A stretch of 6,092 bases of DNA from Oscillospiraceae bacterium (GCA_017411665.1 JAFQPT010000396.1:1-6092), one strand, 5' to 3'. Counted from the stretch's first letter, positions 1 through 6,016 are shown. The notes: generated from the sequence alone by a model not told the origin. Translations and numbers: made by a program.

Positions 1-284
1 AATACCAGCCACAATGCCCATAGACTCAGCAGCAGACTGCCGGGAAAGCGTCCAAGCAGCTTCAAGACGGCTTCTGCCAGTCCTGTATCCTTTGGAAATT
101 GCCGAAACAAAGCAGTCAGCAGAGTGCTCAGCAGCGAAATGGGAACTGCTGACAGTGCTGCACTGACCCAGGAGGCTGAACCAGCAGCAGAGGTGACTGC
201 ACCGGGAATCAGACGCAGAAAGGGGCTGAGCAGGGAAACAAAGGACAATGCCATCAGTTGCTTGGATGAAAGGGTGCGTTCCAT
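1..284 (-). CDS. GerB-family spore germination permease, N-terminal part (cut by window edge)
   Basis: Only the first 94 codons are present; the gene runs off the left edge. The translation starts MERTLSSKQLMALSF, followed by SPFLRLIPGA and a hydrophobic stretch (about residues 35-62) that fits a membrane segment. A short N-terminal S-x-x-Q-L motif followed by two membrane helices is characteristic of the GerAB/GerB permeases (APC-type transporter fold), which form the integral-membrane, germinant-binding subunit of spore germinant receptors. The ATG at 284 is chosen because AAGGAGA (291-297) lies 6 bases upstream and overlaps the gerC stop codon. The gap to gerC is 11 bases, so the two are almost certainly co-transcribed and translationally linked in the order C-B. 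Function is inferred from the family and the GerC/GerA neighbours. The rest of the protein, including most membrane helices, cannot be seen. Confidence 0.85.
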   Translation of the reverse strand, partial: MERTLSSKQLMALSFVSLLSPFLRLIPGAVTSAAGSASWVSAALSAVPISLLSTLLTALFRQFPKDTGLAEAVLKLLGRFPGSLLLSLWALWLV

Positions 285-295
285 AACAGATCTCC

Positions 296-1429
296 TTAAT
301 TTTTGGCTTCGTTATCTCCACGAGAAATCGAACAGTGAATTTCGGCAGTCATGGGGAGTGATTTGAGCTGTGTTTCCCAGCTGAGGGGATTGGCTTCCCA
401 TTCCTTAGGATAAGAAATAGCGATACGGGGTCCTAATCCCAGAAAGTCTGCTTGTGTGTGTCTCATGGCTTGCAATACTTCGTCAATCCATTGGCGTACA
501 GCTTTGGAGAAAAATCTGCTGAGCTGTGCGGTGTCGATTTCCACCGCTTGCTCATGCTCCTCAATCACCGCCTCCACTTCCAATTCCACGGTCAGACTTG
601 TCATGGTACCCGATTCTCCGAAGGTCGGTTTCAGTGTTGTCTCCACATTTTTGAGCTTCAGACTGTAGGGGTGGTGATTCAATGTGACAGTCACGGACTG
701 TGTCCCCAGCTCATTGAGCAGGAGATTGGCTCCGCGGGAAGCCTCTTCAGACAGAAAATGCACCAGTTTCCCCTGTTTGATGATACCGTATCCCGCAACC
801 ACAGGGGTAAGCTCTTCTTCCTCGGCATCCGCTTTTACCGTTTTCGTGGGTTTGATGTCCAGAGCACAGGCCAGAGTGCTTCCGTATTCTGCGGTATAGC
901 TTGCAATGTCACCGCAGGTAAAGGGATAACTGTTTCCGCTTTGGGTGCAGTCCCGCACCACTGCCTCCAGAACCTCAAAGGTACTCTCTTTTTTGCCGCC
1001 TGCATGGGCAATCAAATCCCCGGCTTTGCCGCTGCGAATGAGAAACAAGGGCAGGTCGGAGCGCAGCTGATTGGAGCTTTCCAGATATTGCATGATATCT
1101 CCCAATCCTTCTTCTGCATATTTCTGTCCTACCAGCACGTAGCGGGTGTGGGCGTAGTAGAGTTCTTCCTTTCCGCTGTAATTTTGTATAGCGGAAAGGG
1201 CATCGGAAATATTTTTTCCCGAAGCGGACAGGCGAATGATGCCTTCATTTTCCGATTCTCCGCCGCTGACAGAAAGCTGCAGACCGTCCTTATGGATATC
1301 AAATCCAATGGTGTGGACGAGCTTCAGATTTTCGATTGCCCGATAATTGGAGAAAAGTCCTGTGGCTTTACTGCAGCCTGTGGAAAACATCAGACAAACA
1401 GACAGCAATAATATGGAAAAACGCTTCAT
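296..1429 (-). CDS. Ger(x)C-family spore germination lipoprotein
   Basis: This encodes a 377-residue protein, the usual size for GerC subunits (about 370-400). It begins MKRFSILLLSVCLMFSTGC, a lipoprotein signal peptide with the lipidated Cys at residue 19; the -3 position is Ser, not the more usual Leu. The mature N-terminus has the family's NYRAIENLKLVHTIGFD block (28-44), then AHTRYVLVGQKYAEEGLGDI (93-112) and SDLPLFLI (124-131), all typical of the N-terminal GerC domain. The C-terminal domain ends in ADFLGLGPRIAISYPKEW (327-344), which matches the D-x-L-G-x-G...YPKEW signature of Ger(x)C. GerC anchors to the outer face of the inner spore membrane and assembles with GerA and GerB. The start at 1429 is preferred over an in-frame ATG at 1447: it places the signal peptide at residue 1 and has AGAGG (1434-1438, minus) upstream. 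The gene is followed 11 bases later by gerB; gerA is not adjacent (see findings). Confidence 0.92.
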   Translation of the reverse strand: MKRFSILLLSVCLMFSTGCSKATGLFSNYRAIENLKLVHTIGFDIHKDGLQLSVSGGESENEGIIRLSASGKNISDALSAIQNYSGKEELYYAHTRYVLVGQKYAEEGLGDIMQYLESSNQLRSDLPLFLIRSGKAGDLIAHAGGKKESTFEVLEAVVRDCTQSGNSYPFTCGDIASYTAEYGSTLACALDIKPTKTVKADAEEEELTPVVAGYGIIKQGKLVHFLSEEASRGANLLLNELGTQSVTVTLNHHPYSLKLKNVETTLKPTFGESGTMTSLTVELEVEAVIEEHEQAVEIDTAQLSRFFSKAVRQWIDEVLQAMRHTQADFLGLGPRIAISYPKEWEANPLSWETQLKSLPMTAEIHCSISRGDNEAKN

Positions 1430-1538
1430 AATAGGCCTCTTTTTCATAAAATAGGGAAGGAATGTGGAAAACTCATTGCACTGCGGTACAGGTACGGAGT
1501 AAAATATAAGCATCACCTGCCGAAAGGAATGACTTACG
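1430..1538. other. Divergent intergenic region between gerC and the first thioesterase-like gene
   Basis: These 109 bases must hold the signals driving gerC-gerB leftwards and the thioesterase-like gene rightwards. On the minus strand I found no convincing vegetative or sporulation-sigma promoter for gerC. On the plus strand only a weak candidate is visible (listed separately). No hairpin terminator is evident. Confidence 0.5.
1476..1505 (+). promoter_or_regulatory. Weak candidate vegetative promoter for the first thioesterase-like gene
   Basis: TTGCAC (1476-1481) and TAAAAT (1500-1505) are separated by 18 bases. The -10 matches consensus at 5 of 6 positions but the -35 at only 3 of 6. Predicted initiation is near 1512, just ahead of the AAAGGA ribosome site at 1523-1528. 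In AT-rich DNA this could be chance. Confidence 0.25.
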
Positions 1539-2369
1539 TTGAGGACACAAACCTGTTTTGAAAGAAACATGCTGCTGGAAATTCAAGAAGTCCGTGAAAA
1601 TGGAATTTCCGTGCAGGGAAATCCCTACGAGGAATTTAATAATATATATGGTATAGCCCACGGAGGCTATTTATATACCGTTGCATACATTGCAGCGCAA
1701 ATGACGGGGGATTTGTGTCTGGGCGGCAAATGGGATGTTCGGAATGCGGAATGTATTTATCTGCACCCGCTGCGACTGTATCCTTCTCATATTGATACGG
1801 TCTGGATTCATCGGGATGAGCAATATCCGTTGCTGCGTGCAGAAGTGCGGGACAATCGGGGAACTGTGTGCTTTGAGCTGAATGCTGTATTGGCACCTGC
1901 AGAGCCGGAGCCGGAACAGGCGGTGACCCATACACCCACAATCATCACCGACCGCCGCTTGCCCAAGAGTCCTTACGAAAAGCCTCAATTCCCCTGCCTG
2001 TCGTCTACCTTTTCCAGATGGCTGGATATTTATTCCACTTCCATGACGGATGAAATTATCGTTTACTCCGCAGACTTGACAGAAAGAAACTGTGTGGAGA
2101 GCGGATATCTGCACCCTGCCGTGATGTTCACAGCTGCGGACTGCGCTGCGGGCGGCTGTCTGTTTTATATTGATAAGAAGCGACCCATTACCGTATCCGC
2201 CAATATTCATTATCTGAAACGCACCTTCTGCGGGCCTGTTCATGCAGTATCCAGACCTGTGAGAAAGGGAAGAATCCTCAATTTCTTCGATGTGGATTTG
2301 ATTGACGGAAACGGAGTTTGTGTGGCAACCGCCCAGTTTGTCATTCAGCATCTGGACCACAATTCATAA
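1539..2369 (+). CDS. Double-hotdog PaaI-like thioesterase, paralogue 1 (TTG start)
   Basis: This encodes 276 residues with two PaaI-type hotdog domains, about 15-120 and 172-272, joined by a Pro/Glu-rich linker (AEPEPEQ, 121-127). The N-domain carries N35, then H41-G42-G43. At the catalytic position nine residues after the His (Asp61 in E. coli PaaI) it has Tyr50. In the C-domain the motif is H192-P-A, with Asp201 at the catalytic position. Family members hydrolyse acyl- or aryl-CoA thioesters in the cytosol; the substrate here is unknown. No ATG fits well. TTG at 1539 has AAAGGA (1523-1528) 10 bases upstream, and an in-frame stop (1530-1532) rules out an earlier start. The next ATG (1569) has no ribosome site and would trim the first strand of the fold. 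Codon use differs from the two paralogues: it uses CGG, CGA and AGG for Arg. A frameshift at the N-terminus is possible (see findings). Confidence 0.85.
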   Translation: MRTQTCFERNMLLEIQEVRENGISVQGNPYEEFNNIYGIAHGGYLYTVAYIAAQMTGDLCLGGKWDVRNAECIYLHPLRLYPSHIDTVWIHRDEQYPLLRAEVRDNRGTVCFELNAVLAPAEPEPEQAVTHTPTIITDRRLPKSPYEKPQFPCLSSTFSRWLDIYSTSMTDEIIVYSADLTERNCVESGYLHPAVMFTAADCAAGGCLFYIDKKRPITVSANIHYLKRTFCGPVHAVSRPVRKGRILNFFDVDLIDGNGVCVATAQFVIQHLDHNS

Positions 2370-2508
2370 GAGTCGGAAAAATGAGACTGATTTTGAATGA
2401 TAACCAAAATTAATTGTTAAAAAAAAGACTTATTTAAAAACCATTGCGGTGCATAAAGTTTTATGAGACAATAAGAAATGATAGAAAGATAACAAAGGAG
2501 CTTAATGC
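2370..2508 (+). other. AT-rich intergenic leader between paralogues 1 and 2
   Basis: These 139 bases are markedly more AT-rich than the flanking genes. There is no convincing terminator after paralogue 1: only AGTC/GACT with a long loop around 2371-2387 is seen. No -35/-10 pair with good spacing stands out, though the length and composition suggest that a promoter for genes 2 and 3 lies here. An inverted repeat at 2390-2410 is listed separately. The region ends in an excellent ribosome site, AAAGGAG (2494-2500), 8 bases before the ATG at 2509. Confidence 0.45.
2390..2410. promoter_or_regulatory. Operator-like inverted repeat upstream of paralogue 2
   Basis: ATTTTG (2390-2395) and CAAAAT (2405-2410) are perfect 6-base inverted arms around a 9-base centre. 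The centre-to-centre spacing is 15 bases, about one and a half helical turns. The lack of a following T-run and the A/T-rich arms argue against a terminator. It could be a repressor or activator site controlling the gene 2-3 operon, but A/T-rich inverted repeats arise by chance, and no regulator gene is in view. Confidence 0.25.
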
Positions 2509-3387
2509 ATGAATTACGAAAGCAGAGATTCTCTGGCAAAAATTGTTGGATTTGAAGTCGTGGAAGTCCGTGAAAACGGATTGCTTATCCGTGCGGAAAA
2601 CAAAAAGGATTTCTGCAACGCATATGGTTTTGCCCACGGTGGTTTTGTTTACACCGTCGGCCATCTGGCAGCCATTGCATCCGCAGAAGTTTGCCTTGGC
2701 CGTAAGACTGTTGTTACCGAAGCAAGCTGTGAATATCTGGCAAGCTTGAAGGGCGAATACGCATATGCAGAAACCGCATTGCTCAGATCCGGCGGCAGCC
2801 GCATTGAATACCGTGTTTATATTCGCGACGACCTGGGCAGAGATTGCTTCAGACAGGTAACCATCCTGAAGGAAGTCGAACACGAAGAAGTGACCGTCAG
2901 CGGCAAGCAGCCCACTTTGTTTATGAGCAAGGAAGGCGACCCTGTGGACGAAGTCACCGGTCTGGCATATCCCAGACAGTCTCCCTTCTTCGCAACTACC
3001 TGCCATTGCTTTATGACAGGCAGAGGAGAAAGCGGTATGAAATACTCCGTTGACCTGCTGGATGATGTATATGACGTTTACGGAACTGCTCACGGCGGTG
3101 TAATCTACACCTGCTGCGATGCATGTGCAGGTGGCAGCATGGCGATGCTGTTGGAAAAGCGCCCTGTAACCGTATCCAGCTCCATTCATTACCTCCGTCC
3201 CGCGACGGAAGGCCCCGTAACCGTAGAAGCAAAGCTGGTGCGCAACGGCAAGCAGCTGGTATTCTATGATTTGGACATCACCGATGCAAAGGGCGAGTTG
3301 ATTGGTGTTGCACAGTTTATCATGCAGGGTGTGGAATATAAGGCAAATTTGCCTCAGGGATATCAGAATAAAGCATTTAAGGAGTGA
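2509..3387 (+). CDS. Double-hotdog PaaI-like thioesterase, paralogue 2
   Basis: This encodes 292 residues, about twice a single PaaI thioesterase (about 140), as expected for two fused hotdog domains (about 13-125 and 178-275). The N-domain has N37, H43-G44-G45 and, at the position of the catalytic Asp, His52. The C-domain has a complete H195-G-G followed by Asp204 at the catalytic spacing, and lacks the Asn six residues before the His (Asp189 instead). Conserved strand motifs such as TVSSSIHYLRP (221-231) fit the family's central strands. The likely role is thioester hydrolysis in the cytosol on an unidentified acyl-CoA or acyl-carrier substrate. The start is firm: AAAGGAG sits 8 bases ahead of the ATG. 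Arg codons are only CGT, CGC and AGA, and Lys is often AAG, which suggests higher expression than gene 1. Its last codons (AAG GAG) supply the ribosome site for paralogue 3, so the two are co-translated from one message. It is rich in cysteine (9). Confidence 0.9.
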   Translation: MNYESRDSLAKIVGFEVVEVRENGLLIRAENKKDFCNAYGFAHGGFVYTVGHLAAIASAEVCLGRKTVVTEASCEYLASLKGEYAYAETALLRSGGSRIEYRVYIRDDLGRDCFRQVTILKEVEHEEVTVSGKQPTLFMSKEGDPVDEVTGLAYPRQSPFFATTCHCFMTGRGESGMKYSVDLLDDVYDVYGTAHGGVIYTCCDACAGGSMAMLLEKRPVTVSSSIHYLRPATEGPVTVEAKLVRNGKQLVFYDLDITDAKGELIGVAQFIMQGVEYKANLPQGYQNKAFKE

Positions 3388-3392
3388 CAACT

Positions 3393-4274
3393 ATGCAGAA
3401 CTTCATCGATGATCAGCTTCCCATCAATGATTTATTTACCGAAAATTTGAACCTGTGCCTGCAGAGCTATGACAAGAAGAGTGTTGTGGTGCGCTGCGAC
3501 AGCAAGGACGTTTACTTGAATCCGTATGGATTTGCGCACGGTGGATTTCTGTATACCATTGGGCACATCGCTGCCCGTAATATGGCACTTGTTTGTTTGA
3601 ACCGTCATATGCAGGTCGTTCAGTCTACCTGTCAGTATTTGGATAGAGTCACCTGTGCGCCTATCACCGCAGAAGCAAGACTGCTGAGTATTTATAATGA
3701 AGCGGTTGTCTGTGAAGCAAAGGTAAAGGACGGCAAGGGCAATGTCTGCTTCCTGCAGACATTGATTTTGCAGGATACCACCGAAGACAATGTAGAGCTG
3801 CTTTACCCCAAGCAGTATGAAGGGGATAAAGGATCCAAGTACATGGGCACAGGCCTGTTTAAGGGCAACCAGAGAAAGTCCTTTGACGATGTCTGCCACA
3901 TCGGCTCTCCTTTTGCGGATAAGAGGGGTATTCATGTCAGCACCGACCTGTATAATGACATTTGCAGCGACCGCGGTTATGTCCACCAGGGTGTTCTGTT
4001 TACCATGTGCGACAACTGTGCGGCAGCCTGCGTGGCGATGCAGCAGAAGAAGCGTCCTGTGACTGTTTCCGCTGCGGTCCATTACCTGTCTCCTGCAGTT
4101 AAGGGCCCCATTACCGCAACCGGCACTTTGCTGCGTGCAGGTAATAAGCTGGCATATTATGACATTATTGTCAGAGACGGTACCGGCAGAAAATGTGCAA
4201 AGACTCAGTTTATTATGAACTGCACCGAATGGCCTGCTCAGGTTGAGCAGATGCTGAAGCAGTTGGGCTTCTGA
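3393..4274 (+). CDS. Double-hotdog PaaI-like thioesterase, paralogue 3
   Basis: This encodes 293 residues with the same two-domain plan (about 20-128 and 180-278). The N-domain has N43, H49-G50-G51 and His58 in place of the catalytic Asp. The C-domain has H198-Q-G and Asp207 at the catalytic position. The start at 3393 (MQNFIDDQLP) lies 8 bases after AAGGAG (3379-3384), which is inside the end of paralogue 2; an in-frame GTG at 3384 overlaps that ribosome site and is rejected. The gap to paralogue 2 is 5 bases. The protein has 14 cysteines (almost 5%), including C206-D-N-C209 beside the predicted catalytic Asp, which is unusual outside anaerobes. The likely activity is acyl- or aryl-thioester hydrolysis, possibly in a mixed oligomer with its paralogues; the substrate is unknown. 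Arg codon use resembles paralogue 2. A strong terminator follows. Confidence 0.9.
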   Translation: MQNFIDDQLPINDLFTENLNLCLQSYDKKSVVVRCDSKDVYLNPYGFAHGGFLYTIGHIAARNMALVCLNRHMQVVQSTCQYLDRVTCAPITAEARLLSIYNEAVVCEAKVKDGKGNVCFLQTLILQDTTEDNVELLYPKQYEGDKGSKYMGTGLFKGNQRKSFDDVCHIGSPFADKRGIHVSTDLYNDICSDRGYVHQGVLFTMCDNCAAACVAMQQKKRPVTVSAAVHYLSPAVKGPITATGTLLRAGNKLAYYDIIVRDGTGRKCAKTQFIMNCTEWPAQVEQMLKQLGF

Positions 4275-4288
4275 TTCAAGTGAAAATC

Positions 4289-4323
4289 ATAAGGGATGAC
4301 AATTCGTCATCCCTTATTTTTGT
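4289..4323 (+). terminator. Intrinsic terminator of the thioesterase-like operon
   Basis: A 12-bp perfect stem (arms 4289-4300 and 4306-4317) with a 5-base loop (AATTC) is followed by a T-rich tract, TTTTTG then TTTT (4317-4326). It lies 14 bases after the stop of paralogue 3. The right arm overlaps the gerA stop codon (4314-4316) on the other strand. Read leftwards, the hairpin is followed only by a weak GATTTT, so it may work less well for gerA. Confidence 0.9.
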
Positions 4324-5801
4324 TTTCGCAGGTCTGTACCTGCAATTTTTTTGTCTCGATATCGATCCTTCCATAGAGGAAACCGCAGCAAACTGCGGAG
4401 CCGATGAGCCTCGGGCTCATCTACGAAGGGATGCAGATAACTGACCTCGAAGGTATCAATGGTACACAGATGCCAGATTACAAGAGTCACCACCGCAGTC
4501 AGACCGAAAATTCCTCCTGCGGTAGCGGCAAGAACGATTCCCAACCGCAGCAGACGGACAGCGGAAGCGAGGTCTTGACTGGGCATGGTATAGGAGGAGA
4601 TTCCCGAAAAGGCAACGATGATTACTGCAATGGGAGACACCACGCGGGCATCCACCGCAGCCTGTCCCACAATCAATGCACCGATGATACTGACTGTGTC
4701 CCCCACGGGGTTCGGCAAACGAAGACCTGCCTCCTGCAATAACTCGAAGGCAACCAGCATCACAAGGACTTCCACCGCAGTGGAGAACGGCACCTGCTGT
4801 TTTGCGGCAATGACACTGGAAAGCATTTCCGTGGGAATCATTTCCTGGTGATACATAGCGATGGCAACATATAATCCGGGGAGCAAACATCCCACCAGCA
4901 AAGCCAGATACCGCAGCAGCACCAGCATGGAAGCAACAGCAAAATGCTGTGCCGTATCTTCTGTGACCTTCATAAATTGACTGAGCGGAGCGGGAACCAG
5001 AAATCCCACCGGCAATCCGTCGACCAGCAGACCGACTCGACCCTCCAAAAGCATGGAAGCAAATGTGTCGGGGCGTTCCGTATGCAGCAGCTGGGGAAAA
5101 GGGGACATAGGCTGTTCGGTAATCAACTGTTCCAGATATCCGGGTACCAGAAGACCGTCAATATCCAATTGACAGAGCTGTTCCTGCAGCTGCTGAACCA
5201 CATCGAAACGGGCTACCCCTTCTATATATAATATAGAAAGAAAGGTATCACTTTTTTCCCCCACCGATTGCACAAGGTTCTTCAATTTCGGTGTTTTCAG
5301 CTTGCGCCGCACCAAACAGGTGTTCACGCGAATATTTTCAATAAATGCTTCTTTGGACCCCTTGATGCTTTTTTCCATCGTGGATTGATCCACCGAGCGC
5401 ATAAAGGTGCTGCGGGCTTCAAAGGACAAAGCCTTCTCAAGTGTTTCGAAAATCAGCACGCAGCTGCCGCTAAGCAAATCGGAAACCACATCATCAGTCT
5501 GTGTGTAGGCTTTTGCACTGAAATTATGGACAGCGCCTTTGAGTATTTCATTATACGCATGGGAATAATCGCTGCAGCAGTCGAATCGAGCAGGAGAAGT
5601 CAGAGGACGCAGGATATCATTGGAGATATTTGAGCCGGATGCAAGGCCATCCATCCAGCATAGCCACACAATCAAATGCTTTTGTTCGCCGATGCAGATT
5701 TCCCGACTCATAAAATCGGAGCAGTCATGAAATATTTCATCCAAATATGCCTTTGTAATGGGAAAGGGAAACCTTGGTTTAGTTGTATTGTTCATTTTCA
5801 T
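4314..5801 (-). CDS. GerA-family spore germination protein (receptor A subunit)
   Basis: This encodes 495 residues, the normal length for GerA/SpoVAF-family proteins. A large hydrophilic N-terminal part (1-280) carries the family signatures GSKEAFIENIRVN (148-160), ERPDTFASMLLEGRVGLLVD (242-261) and DGLP. It is followed by several membrane segments, at about 286-316, 342-352, 368-403 and 412-446. Between them are YVAIAMYHQEMIPTE (311-325), ELLQEAGLRLP (353-363) and GALIVGQAAVDA (374-385), all classic for the family. A short basic tail follows. The A subunit sits in the inner spore membrane and couples germinant binding to ion release. SpoVAF is a close relative, but the nearby GerC and GerB genes favour a germinant receptor. 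The ATG at 5801 gives the expected N-terminus, with a second ATG two codons on; neither has a good ribosome site (upstream reads CATACTCCCTAT). It converges with the thioesterase-like operon and is not adjacent to gerC-gerB. Confidence 0.93.
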   Translation of the reverse strand: MKMNNTTKPRFPFPITKAYLDEIFHDCSDFMSREICIGEQKHLIVWLCWMDGLASGSNISNDILRPLTSPARFDCCSDYSHAYNEILKGAVHNFSAKAYTQTDDVVSDLLSGSCVLIFETLEKALSFEARSTFMRSVDQSTMEKSIKGSKEAFIENIRVNTCLVRRKLKTPKLKNLVQSVGEKSDTFLSILYIEGVARFDVVQQLQEQLCQLDIDGLLVPGYLEQLITEQPMSPFPQLLHTERPDTFASMLLEGRVGLLVDGLPVGFLVPAPLSQFMKVTEDTAQHFAVASMLVLLRYLALLVGCLLPGLYVAIAMYHQEMIPTEMLSSVIAAKQQVPFSTAVEVLVMLVAFELLQEAGLRLPNPVGDTVSIIGALIVGQAAVDARVVSPIAVIIVAFSGISSYTMPSQDLASAVRLLRLGIVLAATAGGIFGLTAVVTLVIWHLCTIDTFEVSYLHPFVDEPEAHRLRSLLRFPLWKDRYRDKKIAGTDLRKQK

Positions 5802-5882
5802 ATAGGGAGTATGTGTCTTTCAGCTTCTATTTATGTAAAATGACAGTAATGGAAAAATCTTCAAAAAAGTTGAAAAAAGTGT
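5802..5882. other. Upstream region of gerA, divergent from the promoter array
   Basis: This is an AT-rich spacer. Going leftwards towards gerA there is a CATAAATA stretch (minus strand, about 5828-5835) vaguely like a sporulation-sigma -10, but no matching -35 was found at the right distance. A gerA promoter is therefore not assigned. The right part (5862-5880) is A-rich and probably belongs to the first promoter of the rightward array as an upstream element. Confidence 0.4.
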
Positions 5883-5911
5883 TTGACAAACGGGGGATGA
5901 GGTGCTATTAT
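5883..5911 (+). promoter_or_regulatory. Strong vegetative promoter P1 of a tandem array
   Basis: TTGACA (5883-5888), a perfect -35, is 17 bases from TATTAT (5906-5911). Initiation is predicted near 5918. An A-rich tract with TTGAAAAAAGTG (5870-5881) lies directly upstream and could act as an UP element. This quality of promoter, repeated in tandem, is typical of stable-RNA operons. Confidence 0.8.
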
Positions 5912-5919
5912 AGCAAAGC

Positions 5920-5939
5920 TGTCGCGAAACGGAGCGGCA
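5920..5939 (+). repeat. GC-rich leader motif, copy 1
   Basis: The motif GCGA-AA-CGGAGCGGC (5924-5938) starts 12 bases after the P1 -10 box. It lies in a possible 6-bp stem (5920-5925 with 5934-5939, 8-base loop, one G-U pair). Copy 2 lies at the same distance from the P2 -10. It is in the initially transcribed region, so it may influence promoter escape, RNA folding or antitermination; that role is an inference. Confidence 0.55.
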
Positions 5940-5975
5940 ACGACAAAGAAACTTTGAAAAAAGTGGAAATAGTTG

Positions 5976-6004
5976 TTGACAAGCGTTTCGAGTTGTGTTA
6001 CAAT
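5976..6004 (+). promoter_or_regulatory. Strong vegetative promoter P2 of a tandem array
   Basis: TTGACA (5976-5981) is 17 bases from TACAAT (5999-6004). Initiation is predicted near 6011. The -35 lies 93 bases after that of P1. Upstream is a second exact copy of TTGAAAAAAGTG (5954-5965), here 10 bases ahead of the -35, compared with 1 base in P1. Confidence 0.8.
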
Positions 6005-6016
6005 AATAAAGTTACT

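Noticed and set aside
124..366. Plus-strand open frame of 80 codons at the left end
   Set aside because: It overlaps the start of the GerB-family permease and the end of gerC, both firm on the minus strand.
452..1411. Long plus-strand open frame of 319 codons opposite gerC
   Set aside because: It lies wholly within the well-supported GerC gene on the other strand; its translation has no recognisable domain and no ribosome site, so it is a shadow frame.
1430..1538. Sporulation sigma (SigG-type) promoter for gerC-gerB
   Set aside because: Biologically expected, but no pair of boxes with acceptable match and spacing was found by eye, so it was not assigned.
2461..3390. Minus-strand open frame of 309 codons opposite paralogue 2
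   Set aside because: It is antisense to a gene with clear family motifs and a strong ribosome site. The Cys/Ala/Gln-rich translation looks like reverse-frame reading.
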